NCBI RefSeq assembly: GCF_001941965.1
Contig: NZ_MKZO01000067.1
Span: 62,001 to 126,000 of the forward strand
DNA length: 64,000 nt
DNA from: Pseudomonas putida
GTDB taxonomy: Bacteria; Pseudomonadota; Gammaproteobacteria; Pseudomonadales; Pseudomonadaceae
Direction of reading: 5' to 3'
Each line of letters begins with the position of its first letter. Position 1 is the first letter of the stretch. The translations under genes were made by a program, and so were the position numbers. Below the pieces are notes generated by a model. It had not been told where the DNA came from and searched no databases. It saw only the letters and a program-made list of their open reading frames with translations. Positions 1 through 9,182 of the stretch are shown here, piece after piece.

Positions 1-392
1 GACGGCCGGGTGGTGTGGATGAACATGCAGCCGTCGCTGATCAGGTCATGGCTGAACAGGCTGCAGAAGATCGAGTTGTACCAGGTCTCCGACAGCTCAT
101 CGTCCAGGCGCGGGTCGATCAGCTTGATATAGGCGCTTTTCACCAGTGGCCACAGCGATACGTCCAGCAGCACCTCGTCCTCGAAGGCCTTGCGCAGGCC
201 CTCGGTGACCTCGGACACCTTCTCTTCATAGAGATTGATCCGCGCCGCCGCGGCGCTCTGGATCTGCTGCCAGAGGGCCTTTTCGAAGCGTTCGCGGGCG
301 CCGTCGGTAATCTGCCGGAAGTGCTCGCGGTAGTTGTCGAAACCCTCGAGGATCATCCGGGCGATATCGGTGGCCGGCCATGGCTGGGGCAT
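1..392 (-). CDS. aceK: Isocitrate dehydrogenase kinase/phosphatase AceK (5' part, cut by window start)
   Basis: The minus strand reads MPQPWPATDIARMILEGF and continues open to the window edge, giving about 130 N-terminal residues of a protein that is normally close to 570. The beginning, with DNYREHFRQITDGARERFE, matches what I know of AceK N-termini. AceK phosphorylates and dephosphorylates isocitrate dehydrogenase in the cytoplasm and so sets flux between the TCA cycle and the glyoxylate shunt. The kinase/phosphatase catalytic domain lies outside the window, so integrity cannot be judged. The gene is divergent from the EamA gene that starts at 493. Confidence 0.9.
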   Translation of the reverse strand, partial: MPQPWPATDIARMILEGFDNYREHFRQITDGARERFEKALWQQIQSAAAARINLYEEKVSEVTEGLRKAFEDEVLLDVSLWPLVKSAYIKLIDPRLDDELSETWYNSIFCSLFSHDLISDGCMFIHTTRP

Positions 393-492
393 ATCAGGAC
401 CTCTGGCAGAAGGACGAAAGCCTGAGAGTACCCGCAGCCAATTGCGCTGCACAGGGGTACACTCCCTTCCCCGTTCCTGCCCGGAGAATCCC

Positions 493-1401
493 GTGAGTCC
501 CATCGCCCTGTCCCGTCTGCTGATCCTCGCCGCCGTCTGGGGCGCCAGCTTTCTGTTCATGCGCATCATCGCGCCGGTGCTGGGCACGGTACCGACCGCG
601 TTCTTCCGGGTGACCATCGCCTGTGCCGGCCTGCTGGTGATCCTCGCCCTGATGCGGGTGCGCTGGGACTTCCAGGGCAAGTTCAAGGTGGCCCTGGTGC
701 TGGGGATGATCAACTCGGGGATTCCCGCGACCCTGTACTCGGTGGCCGCCCAGGTGCTGCCGGCGGGCTATTCGGCGATCTTCAACGCCACCACGCCGCT
801 GATGGGCGTGCTGATCGGCGCACTGTTCTTCCATGAGGCGATGACCCTGCCCAAGCTGGCGGGGATCTTCCTCGGCCTGCTCGGCGTGGGGATCCTCAGT
901 GGGGCAGGCCCGGTGGCCTTTGACATGGAGCTGCTGCAAGGCGCCCTCGCCTGCCTCGGCGCGACCACCTGCTACGGTTTTTCCGGCTTTCTCGCCCGGC
1001 GCTGGCTGGACCAGCGCGGCGGCCTCGACAGCCGCCTGTCCGCGCTGGGCAGCATGATGGGCGCCAGCCTCCTGCTGACGCCGCTGTTCGCCTGGAGCGT
1101 CGCCACCCAGCCACCGGCCAGCTGGGGTGGCTGGTCGGTATGGCTGTCGCTGCTCGGCCTGGGCCTGCTGTGCACCGCCTTCGCCTACATCCTGTACTTC
1201 CGCCTGATCAGCGAGATCGGCCCGGTGAAATCCTCCACCGTGACCTTCCTCATCCCCGCCTTCGGCGTGCTCTGGGGTGCCTGGCTGCTGGACGAACCGC
1301 TGTCCACCGCACACCTCTACGGTGGACTGCTGATCGGCCTGGCCCTGTGGCTGGTGCTCAAGCCCGCGCGGGCTGGCGGAACACGAACAGCAACCCGATA
1401 A
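493..1401 (+). CDS. DMT-superfamily transporter (EamA domains)
   Basis: A 302-residue protein made of about ten hydrophobic segments in two EamA-type halves, starting VSPIALSRLLILAAVWGASFLFMR. EamA proteins are inner-membrane exporters of metabolites, often amino acids or related compounds; the substrate here is unknown. I chose the GTG at 493 because it follows a GGAG at about 8 bases and places the first membrane segment at the N-terminus. A longer in-frame ATG at 334 would add a hydrophilic stretch overlapping aceK. The 3' end overlaps the convergent EamA gene by 44 bases. Confidence 0.85.
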   Translation: MSPIALSRLLILAAVWGASFLFMRIIAPVLGTVPTAFFRVTIACAGLLVILALMRVRWDFQGKFKVALVLGMINSGIPATLYSVAAQVLPAGYSAIFNATTPLMGVLIGALFFHEAMTLPKLAGIFLGLLGVGILSGAGPVAFDMELLQGALACLGATTCYGFSGFLARRWLDQRGGLDSRLSALGSMMGASLLLTPLFAWSVATQPPASWGGWSVWLSLLGLGLLCTAFAYILYFRLISEIGPVKSSTVTFLIPAFGVLWGAWLLDEPLSTAHLYGGLLIGLALWLVLKPARAGGTRTATR

Positions 1402-2227
1402 CGATCAGGGCCATGCCCAACAGGCTCAGGGCCGCGAGGCGGTTGCCGAAGATCAGGTAGTCCATCACCGCGGTCACCGCCGGCACCAGGTAGAACAGGC
1501 TGGTGACATTGACCAGGTTGCCGCGGGCGATCAGGCGGTACAGCAGCAAGGTCGCCAGCACCGAGACCACCAGGCCCATCCACGCCACGGACAGCAGGAA
1601 CTGCGGGTTCAGGTTCACCTCAAGGGGCTGGAACGGCGCGAACAGCGCACACAGCAGCAGCCCCGCCAGGTACTGCAGCGGCAGGGTACCGAGGGGCTCG
1701 CGGGTGATGCGCTTCTGCATGATCGAGCCGCCGGTCATGCTCGCCAGCGCCAGCAAGGCGAAGAGCATCCCGGACCAGGACATCCCGCCCAGGCCGATGC
1801 CCTGCCAGACCACCAGGATCAGCCCCGTCAGGCCCAGGCACAGGCCGAACAACCGACTCCAGGAGCGCCGGCGCTCCATCAGGACCACGGTCAGGATGGG
1901 TTGCACGCCCATGACCGTGGCCATGACTCCGGGGGTGACCCTCAGGTCCAGCGCCAGCAGATAGAAGATCTGGTAGGCACCGAGCAGGATCGCGCCGGTC
2001 AGCAGGGCCTGGCGGATGGCCGCAGGCTCACGGGGCCAGCGCAGCTTGAGCAATGGGCTCAGGAGCACGAGGGCGCCAAGGGCCAACAGGAAGCGGATCA
2101 GCAGGAAGGCGAAGGGTGTCGCCTGGGCCAATCCCAGTTTCGAAACGATCGCGCCGCTGCTCCAGAGCAGGACGAACAGGCTGGTGGTGGCCGCCGAGGC
2201 CACGGAAGTTTTGTGCAGGAAAGACAT
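1358..2227 (-). CDS. DMT-superfamily transporter (EamA domains), preceded by a leader region
   Basis: A 289-residue inner-membrane protein starting MSFLHKTSVASAATTSLFVLLW, with about ten hydrophobic segments and the WSSGAIVSKLGL start typical of EamA exporters. It is a paralogue-type neighbour of the gene at 493-1401 and runs against it, with overlapping 3' ends. A strong sigma-70-like promoter lies about 260 bases upstream. The intervening transcript encodes a small valine-rich ORF and alternative hairpins, so expression may be controlled by attenuation (see 2323-2457). Substrate is unknown; export of a branched-chain amino acid or analogue is an inference from the leader only. Confidence 0.85.
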   Translation of the reverse strand: MSFLHKTSVASAATTSLFVLLWSSGAIVSKLGLAQATPFAFLLIRFLLALGALVLLSPLLKLRWPREPAAIRQALLTGAILLGAYQIFYLLALDLRVTPGVMATVMGVQPILTVVLMERRRSWSRLFGLCLGLTGLILVVWQGIGLGGMSWSGMLFALLALASMTGGSIMQKRITREPLGTLPLQYLAGLLLCALFAPFQPLEVNLNPQFLLSVAWMGLVVSVLATLLLYRLIARGNLVNVTSLFYLVPAVTAVMDYLIFGNRLAALSLLGMALIVIGLLFVFRQPARA

Positions 2228-2268
2228 GGATTTGCCACCTGTATTCGGGCAAGAAAGCCGAACGGACG

Positions 2269-2332
2269 GGCTGCGGGGAGCAGCCGGCCGGATTCAGAAA
2301 CGTTGGGGATGTGCAGCGGGCTTCAGCCCACT
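2269..2332 (-). promoter_or_regulatory. Candidate attenuator structures
   Basis: On the minus strand, AGTGGGC-TGAA-GCCCGCT (2332-2315) forms a 7-bp hairpin at the stop codon of the valine-rich ORF. GGCTGC-TCCCC-GCAGCC (2285-2269) forms a second hairpin nearer the EamA start. The GGGCTG of the first (2329-2324) can instead pair with CAGCCC of the second (2273-2268), so the structures are mutually exclusive, as in amino-acid attenuators. The second hairpin is followed by a mixed C/T-rich stretch (CGGCTTTCTT), not a clean T run, so intrinsic termination is uncertain. Confidence 0.4.
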
Positions 2333-2457
2333 ACCACCACGGCCACGACGGTTCCGACAGGTGGATACTGGCTGGTTGCCAACTGCTGGAACCCGCGCAC
2401 GGCAACCACCGCGTCGGTCGCGGTAGTAAGTACTGGGGTTACAGGGGAAGCTGGCAT
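2323..2457 (-). CDS. Probable valine-rich leader peptide (44 aa)
   Basis: A short ORF starting MPASPVTPVL and ending GTVVAVVVVG, with 12 valines among 44 residues and six of them in the last eight residues. It begins about 28 bases after the predicted transcription start and stops inside a hairpin. The layout resembles the E. coli ivbL leader of ilvBN, in which stalling at Val codons controls downstream transcription. The start has only a weak GAAG-type ribosome site. It lies 95 bases before the EamA gene on the same strand. It could be a chance ORF; the promoter position and the Val run are the reasons to list it. Confidence 0.5.
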   Translation of the reverse strand: MPASPVTPVLTTATDAVVAVRGFQQLATSQYPPVGTVVAVVVVG

Positions 2458-2491
2458 GAGCGAGTCTTCGGGTGAGATGCAGAGGATCGGG

Positions 2492-2520
2492 ACTATAGGC
2501 CTGGCATTTTGATAGTGCAA
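2492..2520 (-). promoter_or_regulatory. Sigma-70-type promoter for the leader/EamA transcript
   Basis: The minus strand reads TTGCAC (2520-2515), a 17-base spacer, then TATAGT (2497-2492). Both hexamers are close to consensus and the spacing is ideal. Transcription would start near 2485 and give a leader of about 257 bases before the EamA start codon. Confidence 0.65.
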
Positions 2521-2523
2521 GCC

Positions 2524-2598
2524 TCGAGGGCCTCATCGCTGGCAAGCCAGCTCCCACAGGGTTTGTGGGAGCTGGCTTGCCAGCGATGAGGCCCTCGA
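2524..2598. repeat. REP-type inverted repeat
   Basis: Two 35-base arms beginning TCGAGGGCCTCATCGCTGG around a 5-base centre form a perfect inverted repeat. It lies between the EamA leader promoter and the 3' end of lpxO. The same core recurs at 3703, 8183, 16886, 19445 and 46071 in this window. Confidence 0.9.
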
Positions 2599-2605
2599 AG
2601 TCGAA

Positions 2606-3541
2606 TCAGAACAACCAGCGGTACAACAAGTAAGCCACCACCACGGCCAACACCGGCCGCAACACCCGGTAAGCCTTCGGATTGGCCCGCTTGAAGGTCT
2701 TCACCCGGGCACTGATGACATTGCTGAACTTCTTGCTCCAGGCATAGGCCTGGTTGATCCCGCCAACCCGCTCGTCATCGGTGTTCTGCGGCGCGGTGGC
2801 GCGGCCGAGGAAGGCACTGACCTTGCGGTTGACCTTGGTCATGAACGGGCTGCTCAGCGGACGCTCGACGTCGCAGAACAGGATCACCCGGGTCACGTCG
2901 GTCTCGTTCTTGACCCAATGCACGTAGGTCTCGTCGAACATCACGTCCTCACCGTCGCGCCAGGCGTAAGGCTGGCCATCGACGTAGATCCGGCAGTTGT
3001 CCGAGTTCGGCGTGGTCAGGCCCAGGTGATAGCGCAGCGAACCGGCGAACGGATCGCGGTGCGGGTTCAGGTGGCTGCCACCCGGCAGCAGGGCAAACAT
3101 CGCGCCCTTGACGTTGGGAATGCTGTTGACCAGTTCGACGGTCTTCGGGCACAGCGCCTCGGCCGAGGGCAGGGCCTTGTCGTACCACTTCAGGTAGAAA
3201 CGCTTCCAGCCCTTTTTGAAGAACGAACCGAAACCGGCGTCGTTGTCCTTCTCGGCGGCGCGGATGTAACCCTCGTCGAACAGGTGCATGGCCTCTTCGC
3301 GGATGGTTTCCCAGTTGTTCTTCAGCACGTCCAGCTCAGGGAAGCGCTCGCGGTCCAGGTACGGCTTGGACGGCACGCCGGAGAACAGGTACATCAGCGA
3401 GTTGTACGGGGCGAACAGCGCCGAATGGTTGACGAACTGGCGCAGCACCGGCAACCGGGCCTTGCCGCGCAGGTGCACGTACAGGACGCTGCCGAAGAAC
3501 AGCAGCAGCACGCCTGCCTTGGCGACAAAGGAAAAAGTCAT
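2606..3541 (-). CDS. lpxO: LpxO-type lipid A 2-hydroxylase (aspartyl/asparaginyl beta-hydroxylase family)
   Basis: A 311-residue Fe(II)/2-oxoglutarate dioxygenase with hydrophobic segments at about residues 8-22 and near the C-terminus (RPVLAVVVAYLLYRWLF), as expected for a membrane-associated enzyme. The catalytic features visible are N-P-H161-R-D163, H172, H208 in TYVHWVKNETD and R218 in VTRVILFCDVERP. LpxO adds a 2-hydroxyl to a secondary laurate of lipid A on the cytoplasmic side of the inner membrane. The start follows an AGGAG. Pseudomonads can carry two LpxO paralogues, and which one this is cannot be told here. Confidence 0.85.
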   Translation of the reverse strand: MTFSFVAKAGVLLLFFGSVLYVHLRGKARLPVLRQFVNHSALFAPYNSLMYLFSGVPSKPYLDRERFPELDVLKNNWETIREEAMHLFDEGYIRAAEKDNDAGFGSFFKKGWKRFYLKWYDKALPSAEALCPKTVELVNSIPNVKGAMFALLPGGSHLNPHRDPFAGSLRYHLGLTTPNSDNCRIYVDGQPYAWRDGEDVMFDETYVHWVKNETDVTRVILFCDVERPLSSPFMTKVNRKVSAFLGRATAPQNTDDERVGGINQAYAWSKKFSNVISARVKTFKRANPKAYRVLRPVLAVVVAYLLYRWLF

Positions 3542-3602
3542 TCAATGCTCCTGGAAATCTCGTTCAGGCCCTAGGCCGGAAATCGTCCATGATAAACCGA
3601 AC

Positions 3603-3632
3603 AGGCCCCGACAAGAACAACCGGGGCCTGAT
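3603..3632 (-). terminator. Hairpin downstream of cysK
   Basis: CAGGCCCCG and CGGGGCCTG arms enclose an 11-base loop. Read on the minus strand, the hairpin is followed by TTCGGTTTAT. It probably ends the cysK transcript ahead of lpxO. The T tract is imperfect. Confidence 0.5.
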
Positions 3633-3702
3633 AGACAGTGTTGGGGATTTTGTAACAACCGTCGGGAGGGTGCATTGTCCCGGGTCAAGCTGTGAACTCA
3701 CC

Positions 3703-3785
3703 GGCCTCATCGCTGGCAAGCCAGCTCCCACAGGGATCGCGTGCACCGCTGAACCTGTGGGAGCTGGCTTGCCAGCGATGAGGCC
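3703..3785. repeat. REP-type inverted repeat
   Basis: Two 32-base arms (GGCCTCATCGCTGGCAAGCC... and its reverse complement) are separated by 19 bases, between lpxO and cysK. Confidence 0.9.
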
Positions 3786-3811
3786 ATCAGCCACAACACA
3801 AAGGCTTGTGC

Positions 3812-4786
<975 letters not shown>

Positions 4787-4913
4787 GGCAGGGGGTCCTT
4801 TTGGCACCGAGCGAAAAGCTCAAGGGTAAGCCTGCCATGGGGGTGCGTCTACCCCGGTAGAACTCCGTGCAACTGACTGCGGTCAACCTTTCATCCGGGA
4901 TCTGGAGCATCCG

Positions 4914-5987
4914 ATGAAACGTCGCTATCGCTGGCCACTGGCAGGCCTGGCCGGCCTTCTCCTGCTGCTGCTCGCCCTGCACCTGTCACTGCCCTGGCTG
5001 GTGCGCGACTACCTCAACGGCAAGCTCGCCGACATGGGCGACTATCGCGGCCAGATCGCCGACGTTGACCTGGCCTGGTGGCGCGGCGCCTACAAGATCA
5101 ACGGCCTGACCATCGTCAAGACCAGCGGCAAGGTGCCAGTGCCGCTGCTCGACGCGCCGGTGATCGACCTGTCGGTGAGCTGGCATTCGCTGTGGTACGA
5201 CCATGCCGTGGTCGGCGAGGTGACTTTCCTGCGCCCCGAACTGAACTTCGTCGACGGCGGCAACCAGCAGGCCTCGCAGACCGGCCAGGGCACCAACTGG
5301 CGGCAACAGTTGGAGAAACTGCTGCCCATCACCCTCAACGAAGTGCTGATCCAGGACGGCACCCTGACCTTCCGCAACTTCAACTCCAAGCCGCCGGTGG
5401 ACCTCAAGGCCAGGCAGCTCAACGCCAGCATCCACAACCTGACCAACGTGGTGGACAAGGAAGGCCGGCGCGACGCCAGCTTCGACGGCAAGGCCCTGCT
5501 CTTCGGCGATGCCCCGGTGGAAAGCAATGCCACCTTCGACCCGCTGAGCAACTTCGAGGACTTCCAGTTCCGCCTGCGCGCCACCGATATCCAGCTGCGC
5601 CGCCTCAACGACTTCGCCAGCGCCTATGGCAAGTTCGACTTCAAGGCCGGCCATGGCGACGTGGTGATCGAGGCCCAGGCCGAGAAAGGCCGGCTGACCG
5701 GCTATATCAAGCCGCTGCTGCGCGATGTCGAAGTGTTCGACTGGCAGCAGGACGTGGAGAACAAGGACAAGAACATCTTCCGCTCGGTCTGGGAGGCGCT
5801 GGTCGGCGCCACCGAGACAGTGCTGAAGAACCAGCCGAAAAACCAGTTCGCGACCAGGGTCGAGCTGTCCGGCAGCGTGCACCAGAGCGACGTCAGTACC
5901 TTCGAGGCCGTCCTGCAGATCCTGCGCAACGGCTTTATCCAGGCGTTCAACGCACGGTACGAGCGTTCGCCGCCCAAGTCTGACTGA
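4914..5987 (+). CDS. DUF748 (AsmA-like) envelope protein
   Basis: A 357-residue protein with one N-terminal membrane segment (about residues 8-28, PLAGLAGLLLLLLALHLSLP) and a long beta-rich periplasmic part typical of DUF748/AsmA-like proteins (LADMGDYRGQIADVDLAWWRG, SWHSLWYDHAVVGEVTFL). AsmA-like proteins are linked to lipid transport or outer-membrane assembly; this member is uncharacterised to my knowledge. The start has CTGGAG upstream. It is followed by a strong hairpin at 5998-6028 and then by the MoxR gene. Confidence 0.85.
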   Translation: MKRRYRWPLAGLAGLLLLLLALHLSLPWLVRDYLNGKLADMGDYRGQIADVDLAWWRGAYKINGLTIVKTSGKVPVPLLDAPVIDLSVSWHSLWYDHAVVGEVTFLRPELNFVDGGNQQASQTGQGTNWRQQLEKLLPITLNEVLIQDGTLTFRNFNSKPPVDLKARQLNASIHNLTNVVDKEGRRDASFDGKALLFGDAPVESNATFDPLSNFEDFQFRLRATDIQLRRLNDFASAYGKFDFKAGHGDVVIEAQAEKGRLTGYIKPLLRDVEVFDWQQDVENKDKNIFRSVWEALVGATETVLKNQPKNQFATRVELSGSVHQSDVSTFEAVLQILRNGFIQAFNARYERSPPKSD

Positions 5988-5997
5988 GTCACCGAGT

Positions 5998-6028
5998 GAC
6001 GGCCCATTCAGAGACTGAATGGGCCGTC
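5998..6028 (+). terminator. Hairpin after the DUF748 gene
   Basis: A 14-bp perfect stem (GACGGCCCATTCAG / CTGAATGGGCCGTC) has a 3-base loop, 10 bases after the stop codon. The following bases (TGCGTTCCC) are not a T run, so termination is likely but may be partial. Confidence 0.6.
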
Positions 6029-6126
6029 TGCGTTCCCACTCCCGTAGGAGCGCGGGTATAGTCGCGTATGACATTTTTCTGCCGGATGGGTCATTGCCCG
6101 GCATCCGTATTCATGAGGATGGACAG

Positions 6127-6972
6127 ATGAAGTTCGAAGGCACCAGCGCATACGTCGCCACAGACGACCTGAAACTGGCGGTCAACGCGGCGATCACCCT
6201 GGAGCGGCCACTGCTGGTCAAGGGCGAGCCAGGCACCGGCAAGACCATGCTCGCCGAGCAACTGGCGGCCTCCTTCGGCGCAAAACTGATCACCTGGCAC
6301 ATCAAGTCCACCACCAAGGCCCATCAGGGCCTCTACGAATACGATGCGGTCAGCCGCCTGCGCGACTCGCAGCTGGGCGTGGACAAGGTCCACGACGTGC
6401 GCAACTACCTGAAGAAGGGCAAGTTGTGGGAGGCCTTCGAGGCCGAGGAGCGGGTGATCCTGCTGATCGACGAAATCGACAAGGCCGATATCGAGTTCCC
6501 CAACGACCTGCTGCAGGAACTCGACAAGATGGAGTTCTACGTCTACGAGACCGACGAGACCATCAAGGCCAAACAGCGCCCGATCATCATCATTACCTCG
6601 AACAACGAGAAAGAGCTGCCGGACGCGTTCCTGCGCCGCTGCTTCTTCCACTACATCGCCTTCCCCGACCGCGACACCCTGCAGAAGATCGTCGACGTGC
6701 ACTACCCGAACATCAAGAAGGACCTGGTCAGCGAAGCGCTGGACGTGTTCTTCGACGTGCGCAAGGTCCCGGGCCTGAAGAAGAAGCCGTCAACCTCCGA
6801 GCTGGTCGACTGGCTCAAGCTGCTGATGGCCGACAATATCGGCGAGGCGGTGCTGCGCGAGCGTGATCCGACCAAGGCCATCCCGCCGCTGGCCGGCGCG
6901 CTGGTGAAGAACGAACAGGACGTGCAACTGCTCGAGCGCCTGGCCTTCATGAGCCGCCGCGGCAACCGCTGA
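6127..6972 (+). CDS. MoxR-family AAA ATPase
   Basis: A 281-residue AAA+ ATPase with Walker A GEPGTGKT at 33-40, Walker B ILLIDEID at about 111-118, sensor 1 ITSNNEKELPDAFLRR and a C-terminal lid. MoxR proteins work as chaperones with VWA-domain partners, often to insert metals or activate complexes. The VWA partner follows 19 bases downstream, a common pairing. I chose the ATG at 6127 because GAGGATGG precedes it; the longer frame from 6019 runs through the upstream hairpin. The client is unknown. Confidence 0.9.
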   Translation: MKFEGTSAYVATDDLKLAVNAAITLERPLLVKGEPGTGKTMLAEQLAASFGAKLITWHIKSTTKAHQGLYEYDAVSRLRDSQLGVDKVHDVRNYLKKGKLWEAFEAEERVILLIDEIDKADIEFPNDLLQELDKMEFYVYETDETIKAKQRPIIIITSNNEKELPDAFLRRCFFHYIAFPDRDTLQKIVDVHYPNIKKDLVSEALDVFFDVRKVPGLKKKPSTSELVDWLKLLMADNIGEAVLRERDPTKAIPPLAGALVKNEQDVQLLERLAFMSRRGNR

Positions 6973-6991
6973 GGCCACGGGGGCGATCGCC

Positions 6992-8170
6992 ATGCTGCTC
7001 AATCTGTTCAATGAAATGCGTGCGGCCAAGGTGCCGGTGTCGGTGCGCGAACTGCTCGACCTGATCAACGCCTTGCAAAAGCGCGTCACCTTCGCCGACA
7101 TGGACGAATTCTACTACCTGTCGCGGGCGATCCTGGTCAAGGACGAACGGCATTTCGACAAGTTCGACCGGGCGTTCTCCGCCTACTTCAAGGGCCTGGA
7201 GAACCTCGACCAGCACCTGGAAGCGCTGATTCCCGAAGACTGGCTGCGCAAGGAATTCGAGCGCCAGCTGACCGACGAGGAGCGCGCGCAGATCCAGTCC
7301 CTGGGCGGGCTGGACAAGCTGATCGAAGAATTCAAGAAGCGCCTGGAAGAACAGAAGGGTCGCCATGCCGGCGGCAACAAATGGATCGGTACCGGCGGCA
7401 CCAGCCCGTTCGGCTCGGGTGGCTTCAATCCTGAGGGCATTCGCGTCGGCGATGCCGGCAAGCGCCAAGGCAAGGCGGTCAAGGTCTGGGACCAGCGCGA
7501 ATACAAGAACCTCGACGACCAGGTCGAACTGGGCACCCGCAATATCAAGCTGGCCCTGCGCCGGCTGCGCAAGTTCGCTCGCCAGGGCGCTGCGGACGAG
7601 CTGGATATCGACGGCACCATCGACCACACCGCCCGCGATGCCGGCCTGCTCAACATCCAGATGCGCCCGGAACGGCGCAACAGCGTGAAGCTGTTGCTGC
7701 TGTTCGATATCGGCGGCTCGATGGATGCCCACGTGAAGATCTGCGAGGAGCTGTTCTCGGCATGCAAGACCGAGTTCAAGCACCTGGAGTATTACTACTT
7801 CCACAACTTCGTGTACGAGTCGGTGTGGAAGAACAACCTGCGCCGCACCTCGGAGCGCACCTCGACGATGGACCTGCTGCACAAGTACGGCGCCGACTAC
7901 AAGGTGGTGTTCGTCGGTGACGCGGCCATGGCGCCCTACGAGATCACCCAGCCGGGAGGCAGCGTCGAGCACTGGAACGAAGAGGCGGGGTATGTGTGGA
8001 TGCAACGCTTCATGGAGAAATTCAAGAAGCTTATCTGGATCAACCCGTATCCGAAGGACACCTGGAACTACACGTCATCGACCAATATCGTCCGCGAGCT
8101 GATCGAGGACCGGATGTACCCGCTGACCTTGCGGGGGTTGGAGGAAGGTATGAGGTTCCTCTCCAAGTAG
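6992..8170 (+). CDS. VWA-domain protein, MoxR partner (CoxE-like)
   Basis: A 392-residue soluble protein with a helical, charged N-terminal half, a Gly-rich linker at about 127-148 (GGNKWIGTGGTSPFGSGGF) and a C-terminal von Willebrand A domain. The MIDAS motif is D239-I-G-G-S-M243, a slight variant of DxSxS in which the third position is Gly and the fifth Ser. It probably binds the preceding MoxR ATPase as a two-gene unit. No secretion signal is present, so it acts in the cytoplasm. Function beyond the MoxR-VWA pairing is unknown. Confidence 0.85.
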   Translation: MLLNLFNEMRAAKVPVSVRELLDLINALQKRVTFADMDEFYYLSRAILVKDERHFDKFDRAFSAYFKGLENLDQHLEALIPEDWLRKEFERQLTDEERAQIQSLGGLDKLIEEFKKRLEEQKGRHAGGNKWIGTGGTSPFGSGGFNPEGIRVGDAGKRQGKAVKVWDQREYKNLDDQVELGTRNIKLALRRLRKFARQGAADELDIDGTIDHTARDAGLLNIQMRPERRNSVKLLLLFDIGGSMDAHVKICEELFSACKTEFKHLEYYYFHNFVYESVWKNNLRRTSERTSTMDLLHKYGADYKVVFVGDAAMAPYEITQPGGSVEHWNEEAGYVWMQRFMEKFKKLIWINPYPKDTWNYTSSTNIVRELIEDRMYPLTLRGLEEGMRFLSK

Positions 8171-8182
8171 GAGGTGTTCTTG

Positions 8183-8260
8183 AGGGCCTCATCGCTGGCA
8201 AGCCAGCTCCCACAGGGATCGCTGAACCTGTGGGAGCTGGCTTGCCAGCGATGAGGCCCT
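8183..8260. repeat. REP-type inverted repeat
   Basis: Arms AGGGCCTCATCGCTGGCAAG... (8183-8216) and their reverse complement (8227-8260) lie in the short gap between the convergent VWA and pxpC genes. Confidence 0.9.
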
Positions 8261-8261
8261 A

Positions 8262-9182
8262 TCAGCCAGCAAACCTCTTGAGCCATGCCTGCATTTCAGC
8301 CCAGGCCAATTCCTGCACCACCGCCCTGAACCTCACCCGCTCCCCGGGCAAGCACTGCGCCAGCCTCGCCAGCGCCAACGGCGTCAACGCCCCCAGCCGC
8401 GGATACCCGCCAATCGTCTGCCGGTCATTGAGCAGCACGATTGGCTGCCCATCCGGCGGCACCTGCACCGCCCCCAGCGGAATGCCCTCGGAGATCATCG
8501 GCCGGCCCTGATAACGCAACGCCGGCCCAAGCAACCGAATGCCCATTCGATCCCCACGACTGTCCAGCTCCCAGGGATTGTTGAACGCATCGAACAGACT
8601 CTGCCCGCTGAACTCGCCCAACTGAGCGCCCATCAACAGATCCAGGCACGGCTCGCCATCCAGTCGCGGACGCAGCACCTCAGGCACTTCCCCACGCCCC
8701 GCCGAAGCTCCGGCAAAGCGCAATTCATCACCCTTTACCAGCGCCCGCCCTGCCCCATCCGGCCCGCCCAGTTCCTCGCGAACCACGGTGGCAGCACTGC
8801 CCAGCACCCGGGGGGCCTCGAAACCACCCGGCGCCGCCAGATAGGCCCGTGCACCGAGTAATGGCTGGCTGAATTGCAGGCGCTGGCCCTTGCCCAGGAC
8901 GAAGCTGCGCCACGGTTTCAACGGCTCGCCATCGACCCGCGCATCCAGATCTGCCCCCGCCAGCGCCAGGCAGCAATCCGCTTCAGCCACCACGGAAAAC
9001 CCGCCCAGGGTGATTTCCACCACCGCGGCCTGCGCCGGGTTATCCAGCAGCCAGTTAGCCCAGCGCGCCGACACCCAGTCCAGCGCGCCGCCCTGGGTCA
9101 CACCGAGATGGCGGACACCGAAGCGCCCCTGGTCCTGTAGCTGGCACAGCGGCGTACTGGCCTCGATCCGCAGACGGCTCAT
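8262..9182 (-). CDS. pxpC: 5-oxoprolinase subunit PxpC (biotin-dependent carboxyltransferase/KipA family)
   Basis: A 306-residue protein starting MSRLRIEASTPLCQLQDQGR, with the family features FGVRHLGVTQGGALD and GDRMGIRLLGPAL. PxpABC hydrolyses 5-oxoproline (pyroglutamate) to glutamate with ATP, removing a damage product of glutamine and glutathione turnover. It overlaps pxpB by 4 bases (ATGA). Older names are KipA and YbgK. Confidence 0.9.
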   Translation of the reverse strand: MSRLRIEASTPLCQLQDQGRFGVRHLGVTQGGALDWVSARWANWLLDNPAQAAVVEITLGGFSVVAEADCCLALAGADLDARVDGEPLKPWRSFVLGKGQRLQFSQPLLGARAYLAAPGGFEAPRVLGSAATVVREELGGPDGAGRALVKGDELRFAGASAGRGEVPEVLRPRLDGEPCLDLLMGAQLGEFSGQSLFDAFNNPWELDSRGDRMGIRLLGPALRYQGRPMISEGIPLGAVQVPPDGQPIVLLNDRQTIGGYPRLGALTPLALARLAQCLPGERVRFRAVVQELAWAEMQAWLKRFAG

